From the NCBI GenBank assembly GCA_021323595.1, contig JAJPKR010000027.1, forward strand, positions 62,001 to 126,000: a stretch of 64,000 nucleotides of DNA. Reading direction: 5' to 3'. The stretch's first letter is position 1. The number at the start of each line of letters is the position of its first letter. This DNA comes from Terriglobia bacterium. Lineage in GTDB: Bacteria > Acidobacteriota > Terriglobia > Terriglobales > SCQP01. Under the pieces are notes generated by a model. That model searched no databases and was not told the DNA's origin. It was given only the letters and a program-made list of their open reading frames with translations. Below, one piece after another: positions 54,157 through 62,951 of the stretch. A program made the position numbers and the translations under genes.

Positions 54157-55095
54157 TCAGTGCGGCAGCGGCTTCGTGCCGCGCAACTCCTCGGCGGTCC
54201 AAGCGATGTCACGCGGCGCGAAGTAGCTCCAGAGGCCCCAATCGCCATAGACCGGCTTCAGCTCGGCCATGACCGCATCGGTCAACGCGGCCCCGGTCTT
54301 GCCCGCGCGCTCGGCCCGGCCCACATCCGCGCGCAGCACGGCGAGGAAATCGCGCATCGCCTTCACGTCGGCGGCATGGGCCACTTCGCCATGGCCGGGG
54401 ATGAAGACCGCTCGGGGATGATCGCACAGGAAGCCGTCGAGCGTGGCAATCAAGGGCGCAGTCGAAGCGTCAATCAAATTCGGGAGCATGTGATTCCACA
54501 GCATGTCGCCGGTGAAAACGACATTGGCGGCGGGAATGGTCACGACGGAGTCGCCGCCGGTATGCCCCGGACGATCGCGCACCTCGGCCATGATTCCGCC
54601 GAGGTAGATGTTGACGCCCTGGTCGTAGGTGATGTCCGGCAGCGTGATTCCCGCGACCCAGGCGCGCTGGGCGGCTGTGGGATTGGGACCGAAAAACTTC
54701 AAATTATCCGTGCGCGCCCAGCGTCGAACGTTGGTCTGCGCCATGATCGTCGCGCCGGCGGCGGCAAAGAGGCCGTTCCCGGCGACGTGGTCAATGTGGT
54801 AATGCGTGTTGACGACGTAGCGAATCGGCAGCGAGCTGATGCCACGAATGGCGGCCAATAGCTGTTGCGCCGCTTGGACGTTCTCGAACGTATCCACGAC
54901 AAGAATCGCGCGCCGGCCGACGACGAAACCGGCGTTGGCGCCGGCCTTGCTGCGCGGCCCCGCGATCGCCGCCCACACGGACGGCGCGACTCGGTGCAGC
55001 GTGAACATCGGCGCCGGCGGCGGCAGCGCTTGCGCGGGCGCCACCGCCGCCAACGCGAGCGCCAGCAACGCCATTCGTGTACTCGCGACTTTCAT
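54157..55095 (-). CDS. Secreted metallo-beta-lactamase-fold hydrolase
   Basis: A 312-residue exported protein with signal peptide (ALALAAVAPAQA). The zinc motif THYHIDHVAGN is followed by HTGGDSVV and later PGHGEVAHAADV, all ligands of an MBL fold. This resembles periplasmic MBL proteins found with quinoproteins, but no such partner is seen. The substrate is unknown. ATG 55093-55095; TATGAT (55104-55109) lies eight bases upstream with GAGGG in between. Leads the MBL-metB pair. Confidence 0.88.
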   Translation of the reverse strand: MKVASTRMALLALALAAVAPAQALPPPAPMFTLHRVAPSVWAAIAGPRSKAGANAGFVVGRRAILVVDTFENVQAAQQLLAAIRGISSLPIRYVVNTHYHIDHVAGNGLFAAAGATIMAQTNVRRWARTDNLKFFGPNPTAAQRAWVAGITLPDITYDQGVNIYLGGIMAEVRDRPGHTGGDSVVTIPAANVVFTGDMLWNHMLPNLIDASTAPLIATLDGFLCDHPRAVFIPGHGEVAHAADVKAMRDFLAVLRADVGRAERAGKTGAALTDAVMAELKPVYGDWGLWSYFAPRDIAWTAEELRGTKPLPH

Positions 55096-55381
55096 GACCC
55101 TCGATCATACCCTTACGGTTCGCCAGGATGGCGGACCCACCTGGCTCGCGTTTTGACGCAATTTCCATGGCTCGCCGCCCCGCGCGAGGCCGAAGTTCGG
55201 CGCCAGGGAGCCGCACGCAGCATGGCGTCTCGGCGGTTGCACGGGCAGTGCTCTGCGCCGCCTTTATCGTCTCCGCTGTTTGATCCCGCCTGGCGAGCCG
55301 TTACTGCCGCGGCCTGATGGCCGCGCGGAGCCGCCACTCGAAAGCCGCCGTATTGCAACGATGGACGGCCAGCGCGTGCGG

Positions 55382-57322
55382 CTACGGCTGCAAAATCGCG
55401 CCGAGCAGGTCGGGCGTGCCCGCGACGCGCTCCAGATGCGGATAGCGCAAGCCGCCATGGTAGTCGAGCGCCACGGTCAGGTATTCGCCATCGCGCTGGA
55501 CGAGCAGGCGGATTGGCCCGGACTCATGCTCCGCCTGGCGAATGGCGGCCCGCAAACGATCCAGGGTGAAGGCCTCGCCATCGACGGCCAGGATCTGCAT
55601 GCCCAGGGTCATGCCGGCGCGAAAGGCCGGACTGCCCCAAAACACTTCGTGCAGCACGCCATCGGGCGAAACGCTGAAGCCCGCCGAGGAGGCGAAGGTG
55701 ATGCCGCGCGGGCCGCTCTCGTGCTTCATCCAATCGGATTCGATGTCGTTATAAACGAGGCGGTAGCCGCCGCGCACAATGCCGTGCTCCGGCGGCTGAA
55801 CCGCGAGCTGATCCACGCGCCGCCGGAAGAATTCGGCCCAATCGTAGGGCTGGACGGCGTTCATGGCGGCTACGACGTCATCGAAGGTGTAGGTGCGGGT
55901 GACGTAGCTGCCGTTGTCGATGCCATAGAAGCGCTTGGCGAAGTCGTCGAGCGAGCGGCGACCGCCGCTGAGCTGGCGAAGCAAGGTGTCTGCGTCGAGC
56001 CAGATCAGCAAGCTTTCCTGGTAGTAGTCCTCGCCGCGCAGCCAGCTCGTCCAGGGCACCGGCGCCCGTTGCGAAATGATCGGCTGGTTGGTGGTGTCGA
56101 GCAGCGGGCGCCAGCGGCGGCCGGGGCTGGCCTCGAAGTTGGCGGCGACGCGGGCGATGAGGTCGCGCGTCTCATCCGGCGTGCGCAGGCCGGAGCGCGC
56201 CGTCAGCACGTAGCCGTAATACTGCGTCAGGCCCTCATAGACCCAGAGCAGATCGTCCTGCATGGGAACGTTGAAGTTGGGCGTCCAAAGATCGAAGGGC
56301 CGGCGGAACTTGCCGTTCCACGAATGCGTGTATTCATGCGCCAGCAGGTCGCGGCCGGCGACGCCCGCCGTCCAATCCGTGAAGTAATTGCCGCGGGTCG
56401 CGTCTTCGCTCGATTGGTGATGCTCGAGGCCCTCGCCACCCATGGTATCGCTGAGGGCGAAAAGAAAGTCGTAGTGATCGTAATGATGCGAGGCGAAGAG
56501 CTTCTGAGCCTCGCGGGCGAGATTGCGATGCAGGCGCAGCTCCTCGGGGGTCGCCGCGAGCTCGGCGGGCGTGTCGGCGAAGACGTCGAGGAAGACGCGA
56601 TTACCGGGGCCGGTGGAAAGATCGTAGCGGGCGTAGTTCACGCCGGCATACAGCGGCGAATCCACCAGCGTATTCAACGGCACCGGCTGGAAGACGACGT
56701 CGCCGCCGTTTTGCGATTGCGCGGTCAGCGCGGTCGCGAACTTCCAACCGCGCGGCAGGCGCACCGAAGGCGCGAACTCGATGCGGCGTGAGAAGTAACC
56801 GGCGGGATAGAGAACCACCGTGTTCCACGAGAGGTCCACCAAGCGCGAGGTGAACGAGATGCGGCCTTCGTCGCGCTCGAGCGGCGAGAGGTATTGGAAG
56901 CTGACGTCGAGCGTTTTGGCGCCGGCGGGCGGCGTGACGTGAAAGGCATAAACGTTGACGCGGTCGCGCAGCCACGGGACGCGCCGGCCATCGGCCGTGA
57001 CCACCAGGCCGGCGAACTTGTCGATGGGGCCAGTGGGCGAGTGATTGCCGGGGATCCATTGCGGATAGAGCAGCGTCAGCGGGCCGCCGGCCAGTGGAAT
57101 CGTCTCGTGCACGCTGATCACGCGGTGCGCCACGTCGGTGAGGTCCACGTGCAGGGCGATCGTGCCGGGATAGGCGATATCCGCCGGCGCCGGGATCGGC
57201 GGCGGCAGCGGCGCCGGCTGGGGTCCGGCGTATTGGGCGCGAGCGGCGAGGACGAGAGCGAGCGCGCAGACGGCAGCAGCGGACGCTATGCGCGCTCCGC
57301 CGCGCGACGAGATTTGGTTCAC
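55382..57322 (-). CDS. M61-family metallopeptidase with PDZ domain
   Basis: A 646-residue exported protein. After a signal peptide it has an N-terminal beta domain, then a gluzincin catalytic domain with GGEGLEHHQSS and HEYTHSWNGKF (His329, Glu330, His333), and the Glu ligand in WVYEGLTQYYGY. A C-terminal PDZ domain is present (GSPAFRAGMTLGMQILAVDG). This is the glycyl-aminopeptidase family M61 layout. Start GTG 57320-57322 with GGAGAG upstream. It follows ompH by 39 bases. Confidence 0.92.
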   Translation of the reverse strand: MNQISSRGGARIASAAAVCALALVLAARAQYAGPQPAPLPPPIPAPADIAYPGTIALHVDLTDVAHRVISVHETIPLAGGPLTLLYPQWIPGNHSPTGPIDKFAGLVVTADGRRVPWLRDRVNVYAFHVTPPAGAKTLDVSFQYLSPLERDEGRISFTSRLVDLSWNTVVLYPAGYFSRRIEFAPSVRLPRGWKFATALTAQSQNGGDVVFQPVPLNTLVDSPLYAGVNYARYDLSTGPGNRVFLDVFADTPAELAATPEELRLHRNLAREAQKLFASHHYDHYDFLFALSDTMGGEGLEHHQSSEDATRGNYFTDWTAGVAGRDLLAHEYTHSWNGKFRRPFDLWTPNFNVPMQDDLLWVYEGLTQYYGYVLTARSGLRTPDETRDLIARVAANFEASPGRRWRPLLDTTNQPIISQRAPVPWTSWLRGEDYYQESLLIWLDADTLLRQLSGGRRSLDDFAKRFYGIDNGSYVTRTYTFDDVVAAMNAVQPYDWAEFFRRRVDQLAVQPPEHGIVRGGYRLVYNDIESDWMKHESGPRGITFASSAGFSVSPDGVLHEVFWGSPAFRAGMTLGMQILAVDGEAFTLDRLRAAIRQAEHESGPIRLLVQRDGEYLTVALDYHGGLRYPHLERVAGTPDLLGAILQP

Positions 57323-57361
57323 GAGACTCTCCGTAAGCGGCCCGGCCTCGCGCGAGCTGCG

Positions 57362-57946
57362 CTAGAGGCCGGGTGGGGACTTCGTGCCCGGAGCCGCCGG
57401 CTTGGCGGCGGGCGCCGAGGCGGTAGCAGCCGGATGCTGCTCGTTGTAGAGCTTCACGATGTCGTCGGTGATGTCGATCTTTTGGGCGGCGAACAGCACC
57501 GGATCCTGCGGCGGGCTGGCGTTCAAAACTAGAGCGTAGCCGTGCGATTGCGCATAGCTTTGAATGACGGGAAGCATCTTTCGGAAGATGCTTTGAGCAG
57601 CGGCGTTTTCGGCGGTTTGAAAATCGCTCTGCGCGTCTTGCATGTCCCGCTGGAACTGCTGCTCCTTCGTCTGCAGCGTCTGGGTGAGGTTGTCCTTGGC
57701 ATCGGCACTCAAGGTGTCCCCGCCATTCTGCAACTGCTTCTGAAGCGCTTGGATTTGGTTCTGCTCGTTCTGCAATTCGGTTTTCTTGGGTTCGAATTGC
57801 GTGGCTAGATCCGCGAGGGCCTTTTTGCCCTCTTGCGTTTCCTGCAGGGCCTTGCGGATGTCAACGTAGGCGACCTTCTGTTCGCTCTGCGCCCATGCGC
57901 CGAGAGCCAGGGCGGCAATAAGGCCAAGTACAAGTTGAAGTTTCAT
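57362..57946 (-). CDS. OmpH/Skp-like periplasmic chaperone
   Basis: A 194-residue exported protein. The signal peptide (LVLGLIAALALGAWAQ) is followed by QKVAYVDIRKALQETQEGKKAL, the OmpH family start, a long coiled coil (residues about 45-120) and the terminal IVKLYNEQHP segment, then a Pro/Ala tail. Skp-like proteins chaperone unfolded outer-membrane proteins, fitting the abundance of beta-barrel receptors here. ATG 57944-57946; a promoter lies about 130 bases upstream. A longer frame upstream is not the coding start. Confidence 0.9.
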   Translation of the reverse strand: MKLQLVLGLIAALALGAWAQSEQKVAYVDIRKALQETQEGKKALADLATQFEPKKTELQNEQNQIQALQKQLQNGGDTLSADAKDNLTQTLQTKEQQFQRDMQDAQSDFQTAENAAAQSIFRKMLPVIQSYAQSHGYALVLNASPPQDPVLFAAQKIDITDDIVKLYNEQHPAATASAPAAKPAAPGTKSPPGL

Positions 57947-58081
57947 CGTTTTGTGACGGCAGGGCCGCCCCTTTTCCGAACGCCGCTTCTCTTGTTCGCG
58001 GCAGCGGCCCGGCTCCGACGACCGACCCCAAAACCGCTCTGATGGGTCTCTCTGAGCAGCCGGGATACGCCGAACAGGGGG

Positions 58082-58111
58082 ATTATAGGGCGGGCGATTT
58101 GGCCAGGTCAA
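58082..58111 (-). promoter_or_regulatory. Sigma-70-type promoter of ompH-M61
   Basis: On the minus strand TTGACC (58106-58111), 18 bases, and a perfect TATAAT (58082-58087). It predicts a start near 58075 and a 5' leader of about 130 nt, longer than elsewhere in the window. Confidence 0.75.
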
Positions 58112-58147
58112 CGCCAAGGCCCCGCTCCTCGATCGCCGGGCCGGCCT

Positions 58148-59380
58148 TCAGGAGCCGGGCGCTCGGGCGGCCACCCCGGCCATGAAGTCGCGGCCCTTGC
58201 GTTCGGGGCCGAGGGCGATCACCGTGACGCCGACCAGGATCACGGCGGTTTCGAAGAGGGCCATGGCGCCGGCATAGCCGAAGCGCCCGCGCAGCGCGTA
58301 CTCCCAAGTATTGGTGGGCGCGGCGATCAGGATGCCCAACTGGTAGGCGAGGCCGGGCAGCAGGCCACGCGTGCTGGGAGGCGAGACTTCGTTGAGATGC
58401 GCAGGAATGATGCCCCACGCGCCTTGCACGCCCGCTTGCAGCAAAAAGGCGCCTGCAGCGAGCCAAAAGGCGGCGGCCGAAAACACCCAAAGGGGAATCA
58501 CCACCAGCGCCAGCAGCATCGCCGCGATCATGCCGCGGCGGCGGCCGATGTGTTCGGAGGCCAAGCCGAAGGCGACCGCCCCTAAAATTGCCCCAACGTT
58601 ATAGAGCATGGCGATGCCGGTGACGGCGCCGTTGCCGAGGTGATGGGCGCTGCGGAGAAAGTCGGGGTAGAGATCTTGGGTGCCGTGCGAGAGGAACATC
58701 AGCAGCGTCATCATCACGACCAGGTAGAGGAAACGCTTACTATCGGCGCCGACATCCCGCAGGATGGCCCAGAACGAGGGGGCGCGGCTGCGCTGCCATG
58801 CCTCCGACTCCGGTACCCGGGCGCGCACGTAGAGCGCTAGCAGCGCCGGCGCCCCGCCCACCCAAAACATCGCTCGCCAGCCCCAATGGGGCAGCACAAA
58901 AGCCGCAGCCAGCGCGGCGAGAAAATAGCCAACCGAATAGCCACTCTGCAACAACCCGCTCAGCACGCCGCGATGGCGGCGCGGCGCGGCTTCCATGGCC
59001 AGCGAGGCGCCGACGCCCCATTCCCCGCCCATGCCGATGCCGTAGAGCGCTCGCAAAACGAAAAAGACAGCGAAGCTGGGCGCGAATCCGCAAGCGGCTT
59101 CGATGACGGAGTAGAAAAGAATATTGGCGATGAGCGGCAGCCGTCGTCCGTAGCGGTCGGCGAGCAGGCCAAAGATGAGCGCGCCGACCGGCCGCATCGC
59201 GAGCGTCACCGCGATTGTGCCGATCACCTCCGCCTTGCTTACGCGAAATTGCGCGGCCAAGGTGCCGACCAAGAACGTCAGTACGAAGAAGTCAAAGGCG
59301 TCGAGCGTCCAACCGAGAAAGCCGGCCAGCAGCGCCTGCCGTGCGCCGGGCACCCGTGTGGTTTCGCTCACTGCAGCCAT
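58148..59380 (-). CDS. MFS transporter, sialate/lactate:H+ symporter-like
   Basis: A 410-residue, 12-helix MFS protein: FLGWTLDAFDFFVLTFLVGTLA at the N-terminus, FGLLADRYGRRLPLIANI, the GIGMGGEWGVGASLAMEAAPRRHRG segment, and the repeat GLASEHIGRRRGM. The D-A-F-D-F and GGEWG features are typical of the SHS group (NanT/JEN1-like), which takes up carboxylates. The substrate is unknown. ATG 59378-59380. Confidence 0.85.
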   Translation of the reverse strand: MAAVSETTRVPGARQALLAGFLGWTLDAFDFFVLTFLVGTLAAQFRVSKAEVIGTIAVTLAMRPVGALIFGLLADRYGRRLPLIANILFYSVIEAACGFAPSFAVFFVLRALYGIGMGGEWGVGASLAMEAAPRRHRGVLSGLLQSGYSVGYFLAALAAAFVLPHWGWRAMFWVGGAPALLALYVRARVPESEAWQRSRAPSFWAILRDVGADSKRFLYLVVMMTLLMFLSHGTQDLYPDFLRSAHHLGNGAVTGIAMLYNVGAILGAVAFGLASEHIGRRRGMIAAMLLALVVIPLWVFSAAAFWLAAGAFLLQAGVQGAWGIIPAHLNEVSPPSTRGLLPGLAYQLGILIAAPTNTWEYALRGRFGYAGAMALFETAVILVGVTVIALGPERKGRDFMAGVAARAPGS

Positions 59381-59546
59381 AGGCCAGCCATTATGAACTG
59401 GAAAAGGCGGCGGGCGGGACGATCAGGATCGCCGGACTTCGTTCCTGCCGGCGCGCGAGCGCACGAGCAATATTGCTAGGTTGCGCTGCCTTCCCCCTCG
59501 ACGTGACGATGTATCGGGCGTTTCCCTGCGGGCTTTCGCAACACGC

Positions 59547-60041
59547 CTATTCATCGCCGGGCGGTAAAGGCACCACCGGCAGCACCCGGCCGTCGTTGAT
59601 GCCGCTTTCGAAGTTGAGCACGCTGCGCAGCAAGCCGGGGACAGCGCGCTGCTCGAGAATCGCCGAGATGAAGACCGGGTCGGTGGGGCTCAACACCGCT
59701 CCCGGCAGAAAGTCATACAGCCAAGGCAAGCCGAGCAGCCAGCGCGCCAGCAGGGCCAGCGCCACGAGGGTTGCGGGCAGCCCCGGCGCCAGAACGCGCG
59801 ACATGAGGAGCGCCATCGCGCGCGCAGCCCTTGCGTGCGCATGGTGAAGAGCACGCTCATGAGTGCTAATTCGGCGGTGATCTGCAACAGTTCCGAGTGA
59901 GCCGAAGGCACGGCCCCGAAAACACCCCAGCCGAGCAATTGAACCCGCCGGCAAAAAGAGGACGGCGGTCGAAAGCACCGTGCGCTGGACGTGCAGGGCC
60001 GCCCATAGCAGCGTTATGGAGAAAACCAGGACCGGCACCGT
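59547..60041 (-). pseudogene. Decayed remnant of a CPA1-type Na+/H+ antiporter
   Basis: Minus-strand fragments of one antiporter in two frames. The first frame has VLVFSITLLWAALHVQRTVL followed by STAVLFLPAG; the other has SAHSELLQITAELALMSVLF; the first resumes with LPATLVALALLARWLLGLPW, AVLSPTDPVFISAIL and SVLNFESGINDG, which carry the family's TDP and FESGINDG motifs. It stops shortly after, so only the N-terminal part remains, with at least two frameshifts and no proper start. Neighbours are MFS and MscS transport genes. Confidence 0.75.
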
Positions 60042-60106
60042 CCGCGGCGCGGCATCGGCGCGCCGCGCTTTAGCTTTAGAGGGGCGCGAAGAGCCCGCTG
60101 CTGTTG

Positions 60107-61180
60107 CTAGAAAGCGGCGATTGGGCGGGCGGCGGCGCGTTCCCGAATGATTTCGCCACGGACACGCGGCAAGCACTCGGGATGCTGCTGCTGCAAATAG
60201 GCGATGAGCTTCTCGCGGACCAAACAGCGCAGATCCCAAGCTTGACCGGAATTGCGGGCGCTCATCAAGGCGCGCAGTTGCAGCGTGTGCTCGGTCGCAT
60301 CGCTGACTTGGAGCACCTGCACCTTGCCGTCCCAGAGCGGCGTGGACTGCAGGATGCGCAAGAGCTCCGCCCGCAGTTCCTCCACCGGCGTCGAATAGTC
60401 CACGTAGAGATAGGTGCTGCCGAGCAGGTTCGCGGTATGCCTAGTCCAATTCTGGAACGGCTTCTCGATGAAATAGGTCAAAGGCAGAACCAACCGCCGC
60501 AGGTCCCAGATGCGCACAACGACGTAGGTGGTGCCGATCTCCTCGATCCAGCCCCATTCGCCTTCGACTACGACGGCATCGTCCAAGCGGATCGGCTCGG
60601 TCAGCGCCACCTGCACACCTGCGATCAAGCTCGCCAAGGTCGGACGCGCCGCCATGCCGATGACCAAGCCGGCAACACCGGCCGAGGCGAACAGGCCCGT
60701 GCCGATTTGGCGGATAGCGGGAAAAGTCATAAGCATGATCGCCAGCGCGACCACGGCCACGGCCACCGAGAACACGCGACGCAGCAATTGCATTTGCGTC
60801 TGCACGCGCCGCGCCGCCAAGTTATCGGCCGCGTGCACGTCGAAGCGCCGGGCAACAAAGTCGTCGGCGATGCGAGTCAACGCTACCATCCACCACGCCA
60901 GCGCCGCAATCAGCGCCAGCTCCAGGGCGTGGGCAAGGCCGCCAGCCAAAGCGGCGGGCAGGCGCAGCGCCGGCAAGGCCAGCATCACGCCGATCACCAA
61001 CAGGGTCCAGAGCGCCGGTCGCCGCGAATGCCGCAGCGGCAGCCACCATGGCGAGGCCCCGGAGCGCTTCAGGCGATCGCCGGCAGCGAAGGCAATACGA
61101 TGCGCGACCCAGGCGACAGCCAAGGCCGCGACGATGAAGACGGGAGAGCGCAACCATTCGGTCCAAAGCCTCAGCATCAT
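60107..61180 (-). CDS. Mechanosensitive channel of the MscS family
   Basis: A 357-residue membrane protein. Several hydrophobic N-terminal segments lead to the pore helix region ASAGVAGLVIGMAARPTLASLIAGVQ, typical of MscS helix 3, then the beta domain with RLDDAVVVEGEWGWIEEIGTTYVVVRIWDLRRLVLPLTYF. A two-domain C-terminus follows. It relieves turgor on osmotic downshift. ATG 61178-61180; an ATG one codon later and a longer frame are alternatives. Confidence 0.92.
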   Translation of the reverse strand: MMLRLWTEWLRSPVFIVAALAVAWVAHRIAFAAGDRLKRSGASPWWLPLRHSRRPALWTLLVIGVMLALPALRLPAALAGGLAHALELALIAALAWWMVALTRIADDFVARRFDVHAADNLAARRVQTQMQLLRRVFSVAVAVVALAIMLMTFPAIRQIGTGLFASAGVAGLVIGMAARPTLASLIAGVQVALTEPIRLDDAVVVEGEWGWIEEIGTTYVVVRIWDLRRLVLPLTYFIEKPFQNWTRHTANLLGSTYLYVDYSTPVEELRAELLRILQSTPLWDGKVQVLQVSDATEHTLQLRALMSARNSGQAWDLRCLVREKLIAYLQQQHPECLPRVRGEIIRERAAARPIAAF

Positions 61181-61595
61181 TTGAGTCTCCTGACGTGAGC
61201 GGAACAGCCGCAAGTTTTTCCGCCTTCCGAATCGCAGCGGGACTGGCCGAAGCGGAAGCCGACGGCAGCCGAGGGCATCGGCGACTGCACGGGCAAGTCG
61301 GAAGGCCGGGGTGGGAGGCGCGAGCCGCCTCGCCGGGTAAGCGCCGGCGCTGGCCGCGCGCTAGGCCATGCGGGTCAGCGCCGCGGCGGCGCGGGGAAAG
61401 CGCGCCGATGGCGGCCGTTCCAAGGGGGCTGCGAGAATTGCGGTGCGATCACGAGCATCATGGCGCGCCGGGCGAAGCCGCCAGCGGCGGCGCTGCGAAC
61501 TTCGCGCATGCGCCTAGACTAAACCAGCTTAGGCGGAAGGCGCCAGACGCCACGCGCGGGACTACGCCGCGCCACAGGAAAAAGAGCCGGCGTTC
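61181..61595. other. Intergenic region with no recognised feature
   Basis: About 415 bases upstream of MscS and downstream of the D-threonine aldolase-like gene. No gene, tRNA or convincing promoter found; the sequence is GC-rich with short palindromes only. Confidence 0.5.
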
Positions 61596-62774
61596 TCAGC
61601 GAGCCAGCGGCTTCTCGTGGCCGCGGGCGGAAACCGGCTCGATCCGCAAAGCACCGCCACGCTCGATCCAAAGCGCGTGATCGAAGTTGTTGACGGTGGG
61701 GCAGACATGCCGCGGCACCAGGTACAGCAGCTCGCCGCGTGCCGGCGGCGGCGCGCCGGCAGCGACGGCGAACGGCAGATGCTCCTCGCTCGGCCGCAAC
61801 GCGGTGAGGTCAGAGCGGCCCCAGACTTCGCAGTTGGGCACGCCGCAATCGGCGGAGACCGCCTTGTGGCCGGCGTCGCAGGTGACGATGTTCGGCGCGG
61901 GCTGGCTCACCACCCGCGCCAGCACCAGCGCGGCGGGACGATAACCGTAGGCGGCCGGCAGTTGCGACAGGCTGGTGGTATCGCCATAGACCACCGTGCC
62001 GGGCGAGACGCGGTGAACGAAGGGCGCGTCGAGAAAACCGTCATAGCCGAGCGAGCAGGGCAGCGCCGGCGTGCCCGCGGTGACGACTTCCGGCGGCGGG
62101 TAGCCGGCTCGGGCGAGCGCGGCGGCAAATTCGACTAAGGCATCGTACCCCCGGCGCGCCGCGCTGGTGCGCTCGGCCAGCGGCAGGGCGCCGAGGTGGC
62201 CGTCGTAGTAATGCAGACCGCGAAACTCGACGCCGTGCTCCCGCATGCGCGCCAGCGCCGGCAAGGCGCCCCCGGATGCGAGCGGCGCGCCGGTGCGGTC
62301 CATGCCGGGATTCAGATCCCAAAACAGCCCAACCCCTGACCCAATCCATGGCGCCACGTCGTCTTCAACTTCGGCCAGCGCCGAGACGCGCGCTTCCGGA
62401 TGCGCGCGCGCCAAGGCGCGAACGCGGTCCATATGGGGGCCGCGCAGGGGGTAGGCGATGAGCACGTCGGCGGCGCCGGCTTCGAGCGCGACGGCAAGTT
62501 CGAGGGTGGTCGCGCACTTGCATTGCGTGATGCCCTGCGCCACGAGTTCGCGCACGGTGGCGGCGAGCTTCGCGGTCTTCACGTGCGGACGCCAGCGCGC
62601 CGCGGCGGCACGCAAGCCGGCCGCGCCAACGAGGGGCGGCGCAGTCGTGACATCCCAACCGGCGGGCGCGGCCAGCAGCCGCAAAGTCGTCGCAATGTTT
62701 TCCCGCACCGCCTCGGCGTAGATCGCCAGCGCCGGCGTGGCGATCATGCCGGCCTTCGGGAGCTCATAGCTCAT
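61596..62774 (-). CDS. D-threonine aldolase/D-serine dehydratase-like PLP enzyme
   Basis: A 392-residue alanine racemase-fold PLP enzyme. The PLP lysine is Lys66 in RPHVKTAK. A C-terminal metal site is suggested by PRHVCPTVNNFDHA: His356 and Cys358. His-x-Cys is what D-serine dehydratases of the eukaryotic type use, whereas D-threonine aldolases use His-x-Asp, so the former is possible. It probably cleaves or deaminates a D-hydroxyamino acid. ATG 62772-62774 begins the conserved part; a longer frame upstream is not convincing. Confidence 0.85.
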   Translation of the reverse strand: MSYELPKAGMIATPALAIYAEAVRENIATTLRLLAAPAGWDVTTAPPLVGAAGLRAAAARWRPHVKTAKLAATVRELVAQGITQCKCATTLELAVALEAGAADVLIAYPLRGPHMDRVRALARAHPEARVSALAEVEDDVAPWIGSGVGLFWDLNPGMDRTGAPLASGGALPALARMREHGVEFRGLHYYDGHLGALPLAERTSAARRGYDALVEFAAALARAGYPPPEVVTAGTPALPCSLGYDGFLDAPFVHRVSPGTVVYGDTTSLSQLPAAYGYRPAALVLARVVSQPAPNIVTCDAGHKAVSADCGVPNCEVWGRSDLTALRPSEEHLPFAVAAGAPPPARGELLYLVPRHVCPTVNNFDHALWIERGGALRIEPVSARGHEKPLAR

Positions 62775-62951
62775 GCGGTCAAGCGTAGCAAGGCGACGTT
62801 TGCGGTTGGCAGTTGGCGGTTGCATAAGACCGAAGGCCAGGGCCAGAGCCGGAAGCAAGGCGGGGCGGATGGCAGAGGGCGCTTGTCAGCCTGCAGCCGA
62901 ATGTCGCCATGTCTGCCAGGGCCGTCCGTTCGCCGCGATCTGCCGCCGGCC

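Noticed and set aside
61195-61680. A 161-codon plus-strand frame after MscS
   Set aside because: Overlaps the D-threonine aldolase-like gene in antisense and has no domain features.
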